From contig DAIDHV010000003.1 in assembly GCA_027451905.1 (NCBI GenBank), forward strand, positions 248,001-312,000: 64,000 nt of DNA, read 5' to 3'. Both the position numbers and the translations under genes were made by a program. The notes below the pieces were generated by a model. That model did not search any database and was not told the origin of the DNA. It worked only from the letters and a program-made list of their open reading frames with translations. Source of the stretch: Armatimonadota bacterium. Lineage in GTDB: Bacteria > Armatimonadota > Fimbriimonadia > Fimbriimonadales > Fimbriimonadaceae. Below, piece after piece: positions 24,934 through 34,193 of the stretch. The first letter of the stretch is position 1. Each line of letters starts with the position of its first letter.

Positions 24934-25734
24934 ATGCGAAGGAAAATGGTGCTGGGAAACTGGAAGATGAATCTGACATCTTCCGAATCGAAGGCAGTGA
25001 TTCAAGAGTTCTTGAGCCGGTGGGAATTTAACGAGAATGTAAGAGTAGGGTTTGCGCCCTCTTACCTCTCGGTGGAAACAGTGAAAACAGCTCTGGGCGA
25101 GAACTCGATTTGGACCGGTGGGCAAGATTGCCTGTGGGCAGAAAAAGGGGCCTTTACGGGATGCGTCTCGGTGCCAATGCTTGCCGACGCAGGAGCCGAG
25201 TTTTGTTTGGTGGGGCATAGCGAGCGCAGAGGCAGATTTGGAAAACTAGAAACCCCAGAAAGCACGATCGCCTATTTTGCTGAATCGGATGAAACTGCGA
25301 ACCTCAAAATCAAGGCCCTAACATGCCATGGCATCAGTGCTATTTTGTGCGTTGGAGAAACCCTGGCTGAAAGGGAAGATGGCCATACCGATTCCACCAT
25401 TGCCGCCCAAATCCAAGGGGCATTGGCAACCATTGATCAAGAGTCCGCTGCCTTGGTGACAATTGCCTACGAGCCGGTTTGGGCGATCGGCACCGGTAAA
25501 GTGTGTGATGCAAAAGAAGCCAACCGCGTGTGTGGTGTCATCCGCAAGGTGGTGGAATCTCTTTTGGGTGAAGAATCGGCGGATGCAATGCGCATTTTAT
25601 ACGGAGGAAGCGTCAAGGCGTCTAATGCCCAAGAGCTTTTTAGCCAGGATTCTATTGATGGCGGCTTGGTTGGCGGCGCAAGTTTGGACCCAATTGAGTT
25701 TGCGGATATCGTGGCAACCGCGGGTGCTTTGTAG
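24934..25734 (+). CDS. tpiA: Triosephosphate isomerase
   Basis: Glycolytic/gluconeogenic enzyme interconverting DHAP and glyceraldehyde 3-phosphate. It has GNWKMNLTS (catalytic Lys), VGHSERR (catalytic His), AYEPVWAIGTGK (catalytic Glu) and the phosphate loop LYGGSVKASNAQEL with GGLVGGASLDP. From ATG 24934 it is about 266 residues; the open frame extends 23 codons further upstream, but TIM begins with the residues after MRRK, so the shorter start is chosen. No other glycolysis gene is adjacent. It is followed after 5 bases by the thioesterase gene, probably co-transcribed. Confidence 0.95.
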   Translation: MRRKMVLGNWKMNLTSSESKAVIQEFLSRWEFNENVRVGFAPSYLSVETVKTALGENSIWTGGQDCLWAEKGAFTGCVSVPMLADAGAEFCLVGHSERRGRFGKLETPESTIAYFAESDETANLKIKALTCHGISAILCVGETLAEREDGHTDSTIAAQIQGALATIDQESAALVTIAYEPVWAIGTGKVCDAKEANRVCGVIRKVVESLLGEESADAMRILYGGSVKASNAQELFSQDSIDGGLVGGASLDPIEFADIVATAGAL

Positions 25735-25739
25735 CCATC

Positions 25740-26297
25740 TTGGAAGCAAAAACGGTTAGTTCGACCCGCGTCGAGATGTCGGAGGTGATGACTCCTTCTC
25801 ACGCCAACTTCCTCGGCAAGGTGTTCGGAGGGTCCATTTTAAGCCTCTTAGACTTGTGCGGTTATCTGACTGCCAGCAAGTTCGCCGGCAATATCTGCGT
25901 GACGGCAAGCTTCGATCGGGTGGATTTTCATGATCCGATAGAGGTTGGAGAGTTTGTTGCGTTTGTGGGTAGGGTCAGCTATGCGGGGCGAACAAGCGTT
26001 GAGGTGACAATCGAGGTTTTTTCAGAAAACGTTGTTTCTGGGGTTCGAAGGCACACAAACACGGCGAGGGTGACTATGGTTTCGATGAAGGATGGCAAGC
26101 CTTGCCCCGTGCCAAAACTGGTCTGTGAAACAAGAGAAGAGAAGATTGACTTTTTGAAAGGCAGGCTAAGAAGAGAGCTGCGGGCAAGCGTTTCAGAGGG
26201 GAATCATGCCATCGCCGCCAAGCTCGATGCGATGACAGACGCCGAAATTGAATTGGCGCTTCAATCTACTGAAGTCTTGCCTTACTTGGTGGATTGA
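25740..26297 (+). CDS. Acyl-CoA thioesterase, hotdog fold (YciA/BFIT type)
   Basis: Hotdog-fold enzyme hydrolysing acyl-CoA esters. Residues VMTPSHANFLGKVFGGSILSLLDLCGYL contain the family's His/Asn-x-x-G-x-(I/V)-x-GG-x-L-x-x-x-D motif with the catalytic Asp; VTASFDRVDFHDPIEVGEFVAF and RTSVEVTIEVFSE follow as in acyl-CoA hydrolases of the YciA/ACOT family. 185 residues; the last 50 form a helical tail. The start is TTG 25740 just behind tpiA, or possibly ATG 25772. Convergent with atpG. Confidence 0.85.
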   Translation: MEAKTVSSTRVEMSEVMTPSHANFLGKVFGGSILSLLDLCGYLTASKFAGNICVTASFDRVDFHDPIEVGEFVAFVGRVSYAGRTSVEVTIEVFSENVVSGVRRHTNTARVTMVSMKDGKPCPVPKLVCETREEKIDFLKGRLRRELRASVSEGNHAIAAKLDAMTDAEIELALQSTEVLPYLVD

Positions 26298-26361
26298 AAG
26301 CCCATTGCGGCAATCTTCTAGTTTCGGTGTAGACCGGGGCTTCTCGGCTGGTCGCTTAAGA

Positions 26362-27228
26362 TCAGCCTTTTAAGGCTTCGGCTCCGCCCACAACTTCAAG
26401 GATTTCCTTGGTAATGGCGGCTTGGCGCTCTCGGTTAGCAGTCAGCGTCAGCTTTTGAATCATCTTGCCGGCGTTATCGGTGGCAGAAGTCATCGCCGTC
26501 ATTCGGGATCCAAACTCACTTGCCGTGCTCTCTAGCATAGCTTGCCACACAAGGGTGAGGAAGTATCGGGGAAGCAGGACATTGAGAACGGAATGGGCAT
26601 CTGGCTCGAAGTCGAATGCCCCTCCCGATGACGGGCTAACCAAATTAGTGGAAGTAGGCGGCTCGATAGGAAGCAACTGCACCATTTGGGGCACGGTTCT
26701 GATTGCGGAAAAGAACTTGGCGTAGCAGATGTAAATGGCATCAAATTCGCCAGATTCAAACTTTTCTCGGGCCAAGTTGGCAACTTCTTCCGCCATTTGC
26801 AGGGTTGCACCCGCGCTGGGCACGCTGATAGCGCGCAGAACTTCATATCCCCGTCTGGAAAAGAACTGAGTTCCTTTCTTACCAACCGTGATCAGAGAGG
26901 TGGGTACGGTTTGAGCCTTTAGAAAGTCACTTGTTTTGCGAATTAAGTTGGTGTTGTAAGACCCAGCAAGTCCCCGATCTGAGGTCAGCAAGATGACGCA
27001 AGCCCTATGAATGGGGCGCTTTTCCATCAGGGGGTTCTGGGGCAGCTCTCCGGATTGGGCAATGGAAAGCATGACTTCTCGAAGCTTATCCGCGTAAGGT
27101 CGAGCTTCTTGCACGCGATCGGTTGCGCGCTTAAATCTAGCCGCTGCCACCAGCTTCATAGCTTTTGTAATCTGCTGGATATTTTTGGCGGTTCGAATCC
27201 TCGCCCTAATTTGCTTAAGAGTTGCCAT
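26362..27228 (-). CDS. atpG: ATP synthase F1 subunit gamma
   Basis: Central rotor shaft of F1. N-terminus TLKQIRARIRTAKNIQQITKAMKLVAAARFKRA and C-terminus ASEFGSRMTAMTSATDNAGKMIQ with LTANRERQAAITKEILEVVGGAEA are the conserved coiled-coil helices. 288 residues. Last gene of this minus-strand operon; beyond it lies a convergent gene, so atpD and atpC are not adjacent as they normally are. Confidence 0.97.
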   Translation of the reverse strand: MATLKQIRARIRTAKNIQQITKAMKLVAAARFKRATDRVQEARPYADKLREVMLSIAQSGELPQNPLMEKRPIHRACVILLTSDRGLAGSYNTNLIRKTSDFLKAQTVPTSLITVGKKGTQFFSRRGYEVLRAISVPSAGATLQMAEEVANLAREKFESGEFDAIYICYAKFFSAIRTVPQMVQLLPIEPPTSTNLVSPSSGGAFDFEPDAHSVLNVLLPRYFLTLVWQAMLESTASEFGSRMTAMTSATDNAGKMIQKLTLTANRERQAAITKEILEVVGGAEALKG

Positions 27229-27248
27229 TTTTTGTTACTTTGGTTGCC

Positions 27249-28769
27249 TTACCTAAAGCTTGCTTTGAATTCGGCACAAGCCTTCTTCAGAGCGTCCTCA
27301 ATTTCTGGCTTGATTGCCTTATTGGTCGCGATCGATTCCACGATGTCGGGGTACTTTTCGTGAACCAGCTTAAGGAGCCCGGTTTCGTAGGAAGAGACCT
27401 GATCATTGCGGATGTCATCCAAGTCTCCAAGCCCACCTGCAAAGATGGCAATGATCTGATCAACAACGTCAACGGGGCTTGCCAAATCTTGCTTAAGGAG
27501 TTCGGTTAGTCTCTGGCCTCTTGTCAGCTGCATTTGGGTTGCTTTGTCGAGGTCAGATGCGAACTGGCTAAAGGCCTGCACATCTCGGTATTGGGCCATT
27601 TCCAATTTCAATCGTCCCGCAACCGACTTCATGGCTTTGATCTGGGCGTTTCCACCAACACGGCTTACTGAGATGCCAACGTTAATGGCAGGGCGGATAC
27701 CGGCAAAGAATAGGTCGGGTTCAAGATAGATTTGGCCATCTGTAATCGAGATAACGTTGGTAGGGATGTAAGCCGACACGTCTCCAGACTGGGTTTCGAT
27801 AATCGGGAGGGCAGTCAGCGAGCCAGCGCCTTTGGCATCAGAGAGCTTAGCCGCTCGTTCCAGCAATCTCGAGTGAAGGTAGAAAACGTCTCCAGGATAG
27901 GCTTCTCGTCCTGGCGGGCGTCGAAGCAACAAGGATAGGGCTCGATAGGCCTGAGCGTGCTTGCTAAGGTCATCGTAAACAACCAAGGCGTGCATTCCGT
28001 TGTCTCGGAAGTACTCTCCAATTGCGCATCCTGCAAACGGCGCCAGGTATTGCATGGCATTCGAGTCGGAGGCAGAGGCCACAACAACAGTTGTGTATTC
28101 CATGGCACCATGGTCGGTCAAAGTTTGTACAACGCGGGCAACGTTGGCTTGTTTTTGTCCGCATGCCACATAGATGCAGTAGACCGGCGAATCACCAGAA
28201 AAGGTGGATTTCTGGTTGAGGATTGTATCGATACAGATTTGGGTTTTTCCGGTACCTCGGTCACCAATAACCAGTTCTCGCTGACCTCGACCGATTGGGA
28301 TCATGGCGTCAACCGCTTTGATTCCGGTTTGAAGGGGCTCTTTTACGGGCTGTCGATCCACAACACCGGGTGCAATCACTTCTAGCCTTGCCATCTTGTC
28401 TCCTTTGATGGCTCCGCCATTATCGAGGGGCTGACCAAGGGCGTTCACAACTCGGCCAAGTAGGCTCTTGCCGACCGGAATTTCGATGATTCGGCCGGAG
28501 CGGCGAACCTGGTCGCCTTCGCGGACTTTGGTGTCATCGCCAATAAGAACAGCGCCGATGGAGTCTTCCTCAAGGTTTAAGGCAAGACCGGATACGCCGC
28601 CGGGAAATTCCAAAAGTTCTCCCATTTGGCACTCTTTGAGGCCGTAAACTCGGGCAATGCCGTCGCCGTCTTGAAGGACGGTTCCAACAGTCTCGGCTTC
28701 GACTGTCCGCTCAAATTTTAGGAGCTCTTTTTCAAGAATTGACGTGATTTCTTCGGGTTTGATAGCCAT
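27249..28769 (-). CDS. atpA: ATP synthase F1 subunit alpha
   Basis: Nucleotide-binding, non-catalytic subunit of the F1 hexamer. 506 residues. P-loop [15 protein letters not shown] (most bacteria have GDRQTGKT), [60 protein letters not shown] and the arginine finger region [19 protein letters not shown] are all visible. 20 bases ahead of atpG and 5 bases behind atpH. Confidence 0.97.
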   Translation of the reverse strand: MAIKPEEITSILEKELLKFERTVEAETVGTVLQDGDGIARVYGLKECQMGELLEFPGGVSGLALNLEEDSIGAVLIGDDTKVREGDQVRRSGRIIEIPVGKSLLGRVVNALGQPLDNGGAIKGDKMARLEVIAPGVVDRQPVKEPLQTGIKAVDAMIPIGRGQRELVIGDRGTGKTQICIDTILNQKSTFSGDSPVYCIYVACGQKQANVARVVQTLTDHGAMEYTTVVVASASDSNAMQYLAPFAGCAIGEYFRDNGMHALVVYDDLSKHAQAYRALSLLLRRPPGREAYPGDVFYLHSRLLERAAKLSDAKGAGSLTALPIIETQSGDVSAYIPTNVISITDGQIYLEPDLFFAGIRPAINVGISVSRVGGNAQIKAMKSVAGRLKLEMAQYRDVQAFSQFASDLDKATQMQLTRGQRLTELLKQDLASPVDVVDQIIAIFAGGLGDLDDIRNDQVSSYETGLLKLVHEKYPDIVESIATNKAIKPEIEDALKKACAEFKASFR

Positions 28770-28774
28770 AGAGG

Positions 28775-29332
28775 TTAATTTGTTTGGTGAGATAAATCGT
28801 AAGTGAGGCGCCCTTGCAACTTTTGAAGTTGACCTTGAAGGGTAGCGTCGTAAATGACGTTTTCAAAGAGAAGGCGAACGCCTCCAATAAGCTGGGGGTT
28901 GACGGCAAAGGTGGCTTCCACGCGCTTTCCAGAAAGCACTTCCGCTTTCTTCAGCAGTTGGGCCTGTTCGGAGTCGGTGGTTTCAAAAGCGGTTTCAATT
29001 GTAACGGCAACGGCTCGGTTGGCTTCGCGCCTCAGCTCTTCGTATTCAAATTGAATGGAAAAGATTTCCGCTTCTCTTTTCTTTTCCAAAATCAATTTAA
29101 GCAGATGAAGTGTGGTCGAGGAGAGGCGATCTCCAAACACATTATCAATGAGGCTTGCTTTTTGGGTTTTCTCAACTTCTGGGCTCAATAAAAAGCTTCG
29201 AAACTTAGGGTTGTCTTGCAGCAACTGCACAAAGGTAGCAAGATCCGAGCCGACATTGTCGACGCTTTGGGCTCTCTTCGCAACGGAAAAGAGAGCAGCC
29301 GAGTATCTTTTGGCAACTCGATGATCTTGCAT
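28775..29332 (-). CDS. atpH: ATP synthase F1 subunit delta
   Basis: Stator subunit that ties F1 to the peripheral stalk. [18 protein letters not shown] at the N-terminus and [26 protein letters not shown] at the C-terminus are family signatures. 185 residues, standard. Placed between atpF and atpA with 2 and 5 base gaps. Confidence 0.93.
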   Translation of the reverse strand: MQDHRVAKRYSAALFSVAKRAQSVDNVGSDLATFVQLLQDNPKFRSFLLSPEVEKTQKASLIDNVFGDRLSSTTLHLLKLILEKKREAEIFSIQFEYEELRREANRAVAVTIETAFETTDSEQAQLLKKAEVLSGKRVEATFAVNPQLIGGVRLLFENVIYDATLQGQLQKLQGRLTYDLSHQTN

Positions 29333-29334
29333 TC

Positions 29335-29952
29335 TTAGGAGGTTGCCCCCGCTTGATTGATGAACTCTTCGACCAAGGACCGATTCTTTGCCGAATCAAC
29401 ATTTTCATCAAGCAATTTTTCGGTAGCTTTTAGGGTGAGGTTCACAACTTGCCCTCGAAGTTCGCCAATCATGCGTGATCTTTCCGCTTCGATATCGGTT
29501 TCGGCTTGAGCAATCATGGCATCGTACTTTTCTGAGGCTTCTGCCATCAACCGCTGTCGCAGATCTTGAGCTTCCTTGAGCTGAGCCTGGATCTGAGCTC
29601 GTGCCTCGGCTTCGGTTTGGGAAAGCCTTTGCTCGTAATTGGCTTGCATTTCCGTCATTCTCTGCTTAAGGTGGTCTGCTTCTTCAAAGGTAGATTCCAA
29701 CGCCGCCGTTCTTTGGCTTATCGCCTCGTCAAGAGGTTGATAAAAGAAGGCGTAGTTGATGCCAAGCCAAGCGATGAAAACTCCAACGTTAATCACAACC
29801 TTAGAAAGGTCAAGATCAAGGGCAGTGAACATCTGAGGCTTAATCCACGGCTGAGAGCTCATGGCAATGCCAACCCCAATGAGGACCAAGCCTACAATGA
29901 GGCTTGCCACTGTATTGGGTTTCTTTGCTGTCTTTTCGTCTGAGTGCGTCAT
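29335..29952 (-). CDS. atpF: ATP synthase F0 subunit b
   Basis: Peripheral stalk subunit. The 205-residue chain has two membrane segments near the N-terminus (about residues 15-33 and 48-72) followed by a long charged coiled coil (TFEEADHLKQRMTEMQANYE onward) and the delta-binding end. Most b subunits have one membrane helix; the extra first helix may be a signal anchor. It sits between atpE and atpH. Confidence 0.92.
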   Translation of the reverse strand: MTHSDEKTAKKPNTVASLIVGLVLIGVGIAMSSQPWIKPQMFTALDLDLSKVVINVGVFIAWLGINYAFFYQPLDEAISQRTAALESTFEEADHLKQRMTEMQANYEQRLSQTEAEARAQIQAQLKEAQDLRQRLMAEASEKYDAMIAQAETDIEAERSRMIGELRGQVVNLTLKATEKLLDENVDSAKNRSLVEEFINQAGATS

Positions 29953-30007
29953 GTGGTTGAAGGGAAGGCGTCTTGCCGTTCCCTAATTGAATTTGCCGAT
30001 GCGGACC

Positions 30008-30232
30008 TTAGCTGATTTTGCCGATAAGAGCAAGAAGCCAGGTGAGAAGGAACACGAGTTCCATAAACGCAAGGCCAATCAAAAGCAAGGTCTGAATTCT
30101 TCCGCCTGCTTCTGGCTGTCTGGCCATTCCGTTAGTTCCACCATTCGTGGCGATGCCCTGTCCGATACCAACGCCCATTCCGCAGAGGCCGAGCGCGAGT
30201 CCAATTCCAATTGCTGCTGTATGTGTATCCAT
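30008..30232 (-). CDS. atpE: ATP synthase F0 subunit c
   Basis: 74-residue hairpin of two membrane helices with the polar loop ARQPEAGG. Helix 2 carries the ion-binding Glu in LAFMELVFLL. Helix 1 contains GIGQG, whose Gln is a ligand in Na+-type rings, but the Ser/Thr that follows the Glu in Na+ rings is Leu here, so a proton ring is more likely. Confidence 0.95.
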   Translation of the reverse strand: MDTHTAAIGIGLALGLCGMGVGIGQGIATNGGTNGMARQPEAGGRIQTLLLIGLAFMELVFLLTWLLALIGKIS

Positions 30233-30267
30233 CTTCTTTTTAAGTGATTTCCTGTGAGTTGATTTCT

Positions 30268-31092
30268 TTAGCCAGCCATCACCGCTTCTGCGATTCCATC
30301 GTGAGAATCCTCTTCACTATGGTCTTCGTGAGAAGTGACGAGACTAATATAGGTTGCGGTCAAAATGACCCAAACGAACGCCTGAATGACGCACGCTAAA
30401 ACTTTGAGGGGCAAAAGTAGCCCTCCAATGGGCAGTCCCTCGATAATAAATTGAAGGACAGTAGGGTGGGCGGGGTTATGCATCATAATGGTCGGCACTG
30501 AACTTAATCCAGTTACCAACTGGTGACCACCATGGATATTTGCAAAAAGCCTAATCGAAAGGGAAAGCAGCTTAAAGCACTCAGAAATGATCTCAATGAT
30601 CATTAAAAGGCCGCTGATAATCACAAAACCTCCCGTCATTTTTGGTCCCGAAAAGTGAAGGATGTGCCCCCCGATTCCGTTTTCCTTAATCCCTTCAAAC
30701 TGCACGTATCCCATAGTCACTAGGGCCATGCCAAGGTTAAGGCTCCAATCTGCAGTGGGGGTTTGATTTAAAATGAGGCCGTAAAGGTTTCCAATAAAAA
30801 TGAAGGACCAAAGTCCAAACAAGAAGGGGCCATATTTTTTGCCCCTCGGTCCCATCATTCCTGTTGCAAGGCCGTTGGCAAATAATATGGAGTGTTCGGC
30901 AAGCCTCGCAGGAACCGTCGTCCAGGCTCCATTTGTTCGGATTCCTTTTTTGGCGATAGCCCCAAAAATAAGAATGGTTGCCATAACCAGGGCACTGTAA
31001 ACAAAGATGTAATAGCCAATGTAAGCCTCTCCTCCGGATTCATCGGCGAGGCGAGGGAACGTCAAAGCTATAGAGTGCAGTAGCGGGTTCAT
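30268..31092 (-). CDS. atpB: ATP synthase F0 subunit a
   Basis: Proton channel half-subunit. About five or six membrane helices; the essential Arg is in SLSIRLFANIHGGH, and LKVLACVIQAFVWVILTATYI is the last conserved helix. About 274 residues with a C-terminal acidic/His tail. TGATG joins the upstream stop to ATG 31092. Confidence 0.95.
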   Translation of the reverse strand: MNPLLHSIALTFPRLADESGGEAYIGYYIFVYSALVMATILIFGAIAKKGIRTNGAWTTVPARLAEHSILFANGLATGMMGPRGKKYGPFLFGLWSFIFIGNLYGLILNQTPTADWSLNLGMALVTMGYVQFEGIKENGIGGHILHFSGPKMTGGFVIISGLLMIIEIISECFKLLSLSIRLFANIHGGHQLVTGLSSVPTIMMHNPAHPTVLQFIIEGLPIGGLLLPLKVLACVIQAFVWVILTATYISLVTSHEDHSEEDSHDGIAEAVMAG

Positions 31093-31487
31093 CAATTATG
31101 AACGCGATCGGCGCTTGTTTGGCAAAACACGCCGATCACGATGGCGAAGTATACCAGCACAATCGCTGTCAACAAGGGGCCAAAATGGCGGTGTGCCATC
31201 CAAACGCTTAGGGCAAGCAATCCAAGAGTCATGGGAAGCTTAAAAAGACTGGCAAGAATGACGGAAGTGGATGCCGATTGACTGGGGTTTGGCTTGCCTA
31301 AGGCCAGATTGACACTTTTTTTGAGGGCAAAGAGGCTGAATGCCATCGCACCAGATCCGATGAATACAGCAAGACCATTAAGGATGCCGTAGCAAATGGC
31401 GCCAATAAGAGCGCAAATGACCGTGATGATCGCTCCGATAATCCACCCCAGCTGAGGGTTGTTTTTGATCCAAATCGGTCGGCTCAT
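31092..31487 (-). CDS. AtpI-like membrane protein of the ATP synthase operon
   Basis: 131 residues, four predicted membrane helices. The place between atpZ and atpB, the stop/start overlap with atpB and the size fit ATP synthase protein I, which helps c-ring assembly or Mg2+ supply. Sequence conservation in this family is low, so the call rests mostly on context. Confidence 0.65.
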   Translation of the reverse strand: MSRPIWIKNNPQLGWIIGAIITVICALIGAICYGILNGLAVFIGSGAMAFSLFALKKSVNLALGKPNPSQSASTSVILASLFKLPMTLGLLALSVWMAHRHFGPLLTAIVLVYFAIVIGVFCQTSADRVHN

Positions 31488-31497
31488 GGGGCTTTTC

Positions 31498-31896
31498 TTA
31501 TTTGTTGAGGTTGGATTTGTTGATCAAAACAAAGGTTACGTAGATTCCAAAAAGGGCTCCGAACATGCCGCAAATCCCCAAGTAGAGTGAGGAATGAGTG
31601 AGTTTATCAAGTAGGGCGCCGCAGATCAGACCAAAAGCCATGGAACCCACTAGGTAATAAGATATGCTGATCCCGACCCCAAGCGCTTTATAGTCATTGG
31701 GATCATCTTGAGTTCGAAACTGACTCCCACCATTTTTGGCTTGCCCTACTGGCCTCGCGGGCCTTGAGGGTGCTTTTGTACCTATATGTGCTTCGGTTTT
31801 TAGCTTGTGCCGGAGTTCGTTTGCCTTTTCTTCAATTTCAAGAAAAGCGGAGTCATTAGGAAGATCAGGATTCTTGCGCTCCTCTCCATCCGTCAT
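31498..31896 (-). CDS. AtpZ-type F0F1-ATPase accessory protein
   Basis: From ATG 31896 about 132 residues. The first 75 are charged and presumably cytosolic; then GVGISISYYLVGSMAFGLICG, LLDKLTHSS and a second helix match the ATPase_gene1 (AtpZ) family, a two-helix protein that begins many atp operons. First gene of the operon here. An in-frame TTG at 31917 is less likely. recG is divergent, 41 bases away. Confidence 0.75.
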   Translation of the reverse strand: MTDGEERKNPDLPNDSAFLEIEEKANELRHKLKTEAHIGTKAPSRPARPVGQAKNGGSQFRTQDDPNDYKALGVGISISYYLVGSMAFGLICGALLDKLTHSSLYLGICGMFGALFGIYVTFVLINKSNLNK

Positions 31897-31937
31897 ATCT
31901 AAACGGTACCACTTCAAGCCTAGAAATACACATAAAA

Positions 31938-34136
31938 ATGTCGGAAAGCGTTCTCAAGCAAGAACTCAGATTTGTGAAAGGAGTTGGGCCAAGGCTGGCT
32001 CAACTTTTTGGAAAACTGGGCATCAACACAGTTGGCCAGCTGCTTGTTATATCTCCCAGAAGATATGAGGATCGAAGAAAACTGCCCCCAATCTCTCAGG
32101 TTAAAGTAGGAGACACCGCAACCATTCGGGGCAATCTTCGGGGCGTGGAGGTGAAAACGTTGAGGCATGGCAAAGTGCTGATAAAGGCTTATGTTGAAGA
32201 TGGCACGGGGGTGATGGCTTTAACCTGGTTTAACCAGCCCTGGCTGGCTAAAAAGCTTCAAGAAGGCACCGGAGACATCGTGGCGTTTGGAACTGTTAAG
32301 GGGTCTCCCAGCCAAAAAGAAATCACCGGCCCAGAATTTGAATTTCTAGAAGATGAAGAATCGGTAGCTAACTTTGCCCAAATCGTGCCGGTGTACGGTC
32401 TTACAGAGGGGCTTCAGCAACAATCCTATAGAAAGGTGATGGCAGCCGTGCTGGACCTAAGCTTGCCAACCATGACTGATCCTTTGCCTGAACAATTTAG
32501 AAGGAAACAGATGTTACCGAGCCTGCGGTGGTCTTTACAGCAACTTCACCGTCCGGAATCTCTAGAATCGCTCAAAAAGGCAAGAGACCGGCTGGTCTTT
32601 GAGGAATTCTTATATGCCCAAATTGCGCTTGCCCAGAGAAGACACGAAAGCTCCTTAGAACTTGGGATCGCTTTTCCCATTGATGATCTGCTGGCTGGCA
32701 GGCCAATCTTTGAACATGCGGTGGGAGGGACTAGCCCTTCACCTGACGGCAAGGCGCCATCAAGCTCAAATCTCTTTATCTCCGAAATTCAAGAGTCATT
32801 AGGTTCCCAGCCATTTCTAGAGCAGGTTGCCGAAATCTTTCCGTACGAACTAACAAACGCTCAAAAAAGGGTGGTTCAAGAAATTCTAGAAGACATGAAG
32901 CGCCCCCACCCGATGAACCGGCTTGTGCTTGGAGACGTTGGAGCTGGAAAGACGGCAGTGGCAGCGTGCGCGATGCTTGCCGCGGTGCGGTCTCACCAAC
33001 AAGCTGCCCTCATGGCGCCCACTGAGATCTTAGCCGAGCAGCACTATTTTAACCTTAAGAACTTATTTGCGCCGGCGAAAATAGAAGTGGTTCTTTTAGC
33101 TGGAAAACTAACCGCCAAGGCAAAAAAAGCAGCAAGAGACATGGCCGAGTCTGGAGATGGACATGTGTTTCTTGGCACCCAAGCGTTGATTGCAGAAGCG
33201 GTTGAATTTCATCGGCTTGGCCTTGTGGTAGTGGATGAACAGCATCGGTTTGGAGTTATGCAGAGGGCAGCCCTCAAGGACAAAAGCCATACCAGCCCCG
33301 ATGTTTTGTACATGACAGCAACCCCAATACCAAGGACGCTTGCCCAAACCCAGTTTGGAGATCTGGATATCAGCATCATTGATGAACTTCCTCCTGGGCG
33401 CAAACCCATCAAAACTCATTGGAGAAATCGAAGCCAAAGAAAAAAGGTTTATGACACGGTGAAGGAGCTTCTGGCGCAAGGTCGGCAGGTTTACGTGGTT
33501 TGCCCGATGGTCAGTGAAAGTGAAATGATGCTGGCTCAGGCAGCAGAAGAGTTGTATAGGGTGCTATCGACAAAAGTTCTGCAAGATATTCCGATGGGTT
33601 TGCTTCATGGCAAGATGCCGGTTAAAGAAAAGGAAGCGGTCATGGAAGAGTTTAGAAGCGGAAAGTTAAGGCTGTTGGTAAGCACTACTGTGATTGAAGT
33701 TGGAGTAGACGTCCCAAATGCCTCGGTGATGGTGATCGAAGATGCAAATCGGTTTGGCTTAGCTCAGCTTCATCAGTTAAGAGGACGAGTTGGAAGGGGT
33801 TCAACCCAAAGCTATTGCATCTTGCTTGCCGATGCCAACAATGAGGATGCAGCCGCAAGACTAGAAACCATGACTTTAACCACCGATGGGTTTGTCATTG
33901 CAGAAAAGGATATGGAGCTAAGAGGGCCCGGTGATGTAGCCGGCACCATGCAAAGCGGAAGGCTGGATTACACCTTTGGCGACCTTGTTAAAGACGGGAT
34001 CTTGCTATCTTTGGCAAGAAATGAAGCCAAAGCAATCGTTGAGAATGATCCCGATTTGCTAGCTCCAGATTGGGCTATGGCACGAGAAAAAGTTCAAGAA
34101 CGAAGATCCAAAATGGCTCAAGCAACTTTGTCTTGA
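31938..34136 (+). CDS. recG: ATP-dependent DNA helicase RecG
   Basis: Reverses stalled replication forks. N-terminal wedge/OB part FVKGVGPRLAQLFGKLGINT, SPRRYEDRR; helicase motifs LVLGDVGAGKTAVA (Walker A), MAPTEILAEQHYFNL, VVDEQHRFGVMQR (DEQH), YMTATPIPRTLA, VEVGVDVPNASVMVIEDANRFGLAQLHQLRGRVGRG and the C-terminal hairpin GPGDVAGTMQSG. 732 residues, slightly longer than E. coli (693). Starts at ATG 31938, divergent from the atp operon. Confidence 0.96.
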   Translation: MSESVLKQELRFVKGVGPRLAQLFGKLGINTVGQLLVISPRRYEDRRKLPPISQVKVGDTATIRGNLRGVEVKTLRHGKVLIKAYVEDGTGVMALTWFNQPWLAKKLQEGTGDIVAFGTVKGSPSQKEITGPEFEFLEDEESVANFAQIVPVYGLTEGLQQQSYRKVMAAVLDLSLPTMTDPLPEQFRRKQMLPSLRWSLQQLHRPESLESLKKARDRLVFEEFLYAQIALAQRRHESSLELGIAFPIDDLLAGRPIFEHAVGGTSPSPDGKAPSSSNLFISEIQESLGSQPFLEQVAEIFPYELTNAQKRVVQEILEDMKRPHPMNRLVLGDVGAGKTAVAACAMLAAVRSHQQAALMAPTEILAEQHYFNLKNLFAPAKIEVVLLAGKLTAKAKKAARDMAESGDGHVFLGTQALIAEAVEFHRLGLVVVDEQHRFGVMQRAALKDKSHTSPDVLYMTATPIPRTLAQTQFGDLDISIIDELPPGRKPIKTHWRNRSQRKKVYDTVKELLAQGRQVYVVCPMVSESEMMLAQAAEELYRVLSTKVLQDIPMGLLHGKMPVKEKEAVMEEFRSGKLRLLVSTTVIEVGVDVPNASVMVIEDANRFGLAQLHQLRGRVGRGSTQSYCILLADANNEDAAARLETMTLTTDGFVIAEKDMELRGPGDVAGTMQSGRLDYTFGDLVKDGILLSLARNEAKAIVENDPDLLAPDWAMAREKVQERRSKMAQATLS

Positions 34137-34193
34137 TGGAATTGCGGGCAGCGCGACCTTGAACCAAAGGAACCAACAAGGTAAATTGAGGCA

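Noticed and set aside
30008-30232. A sodium-type c-ring, because helix 1 contains GIGQG
   Set aside because: The Ser/Thr that follows the ion-binding Glu in Na+ rings is Leu here, so the Na+ site is incomplete; a proton ring is the safer call.
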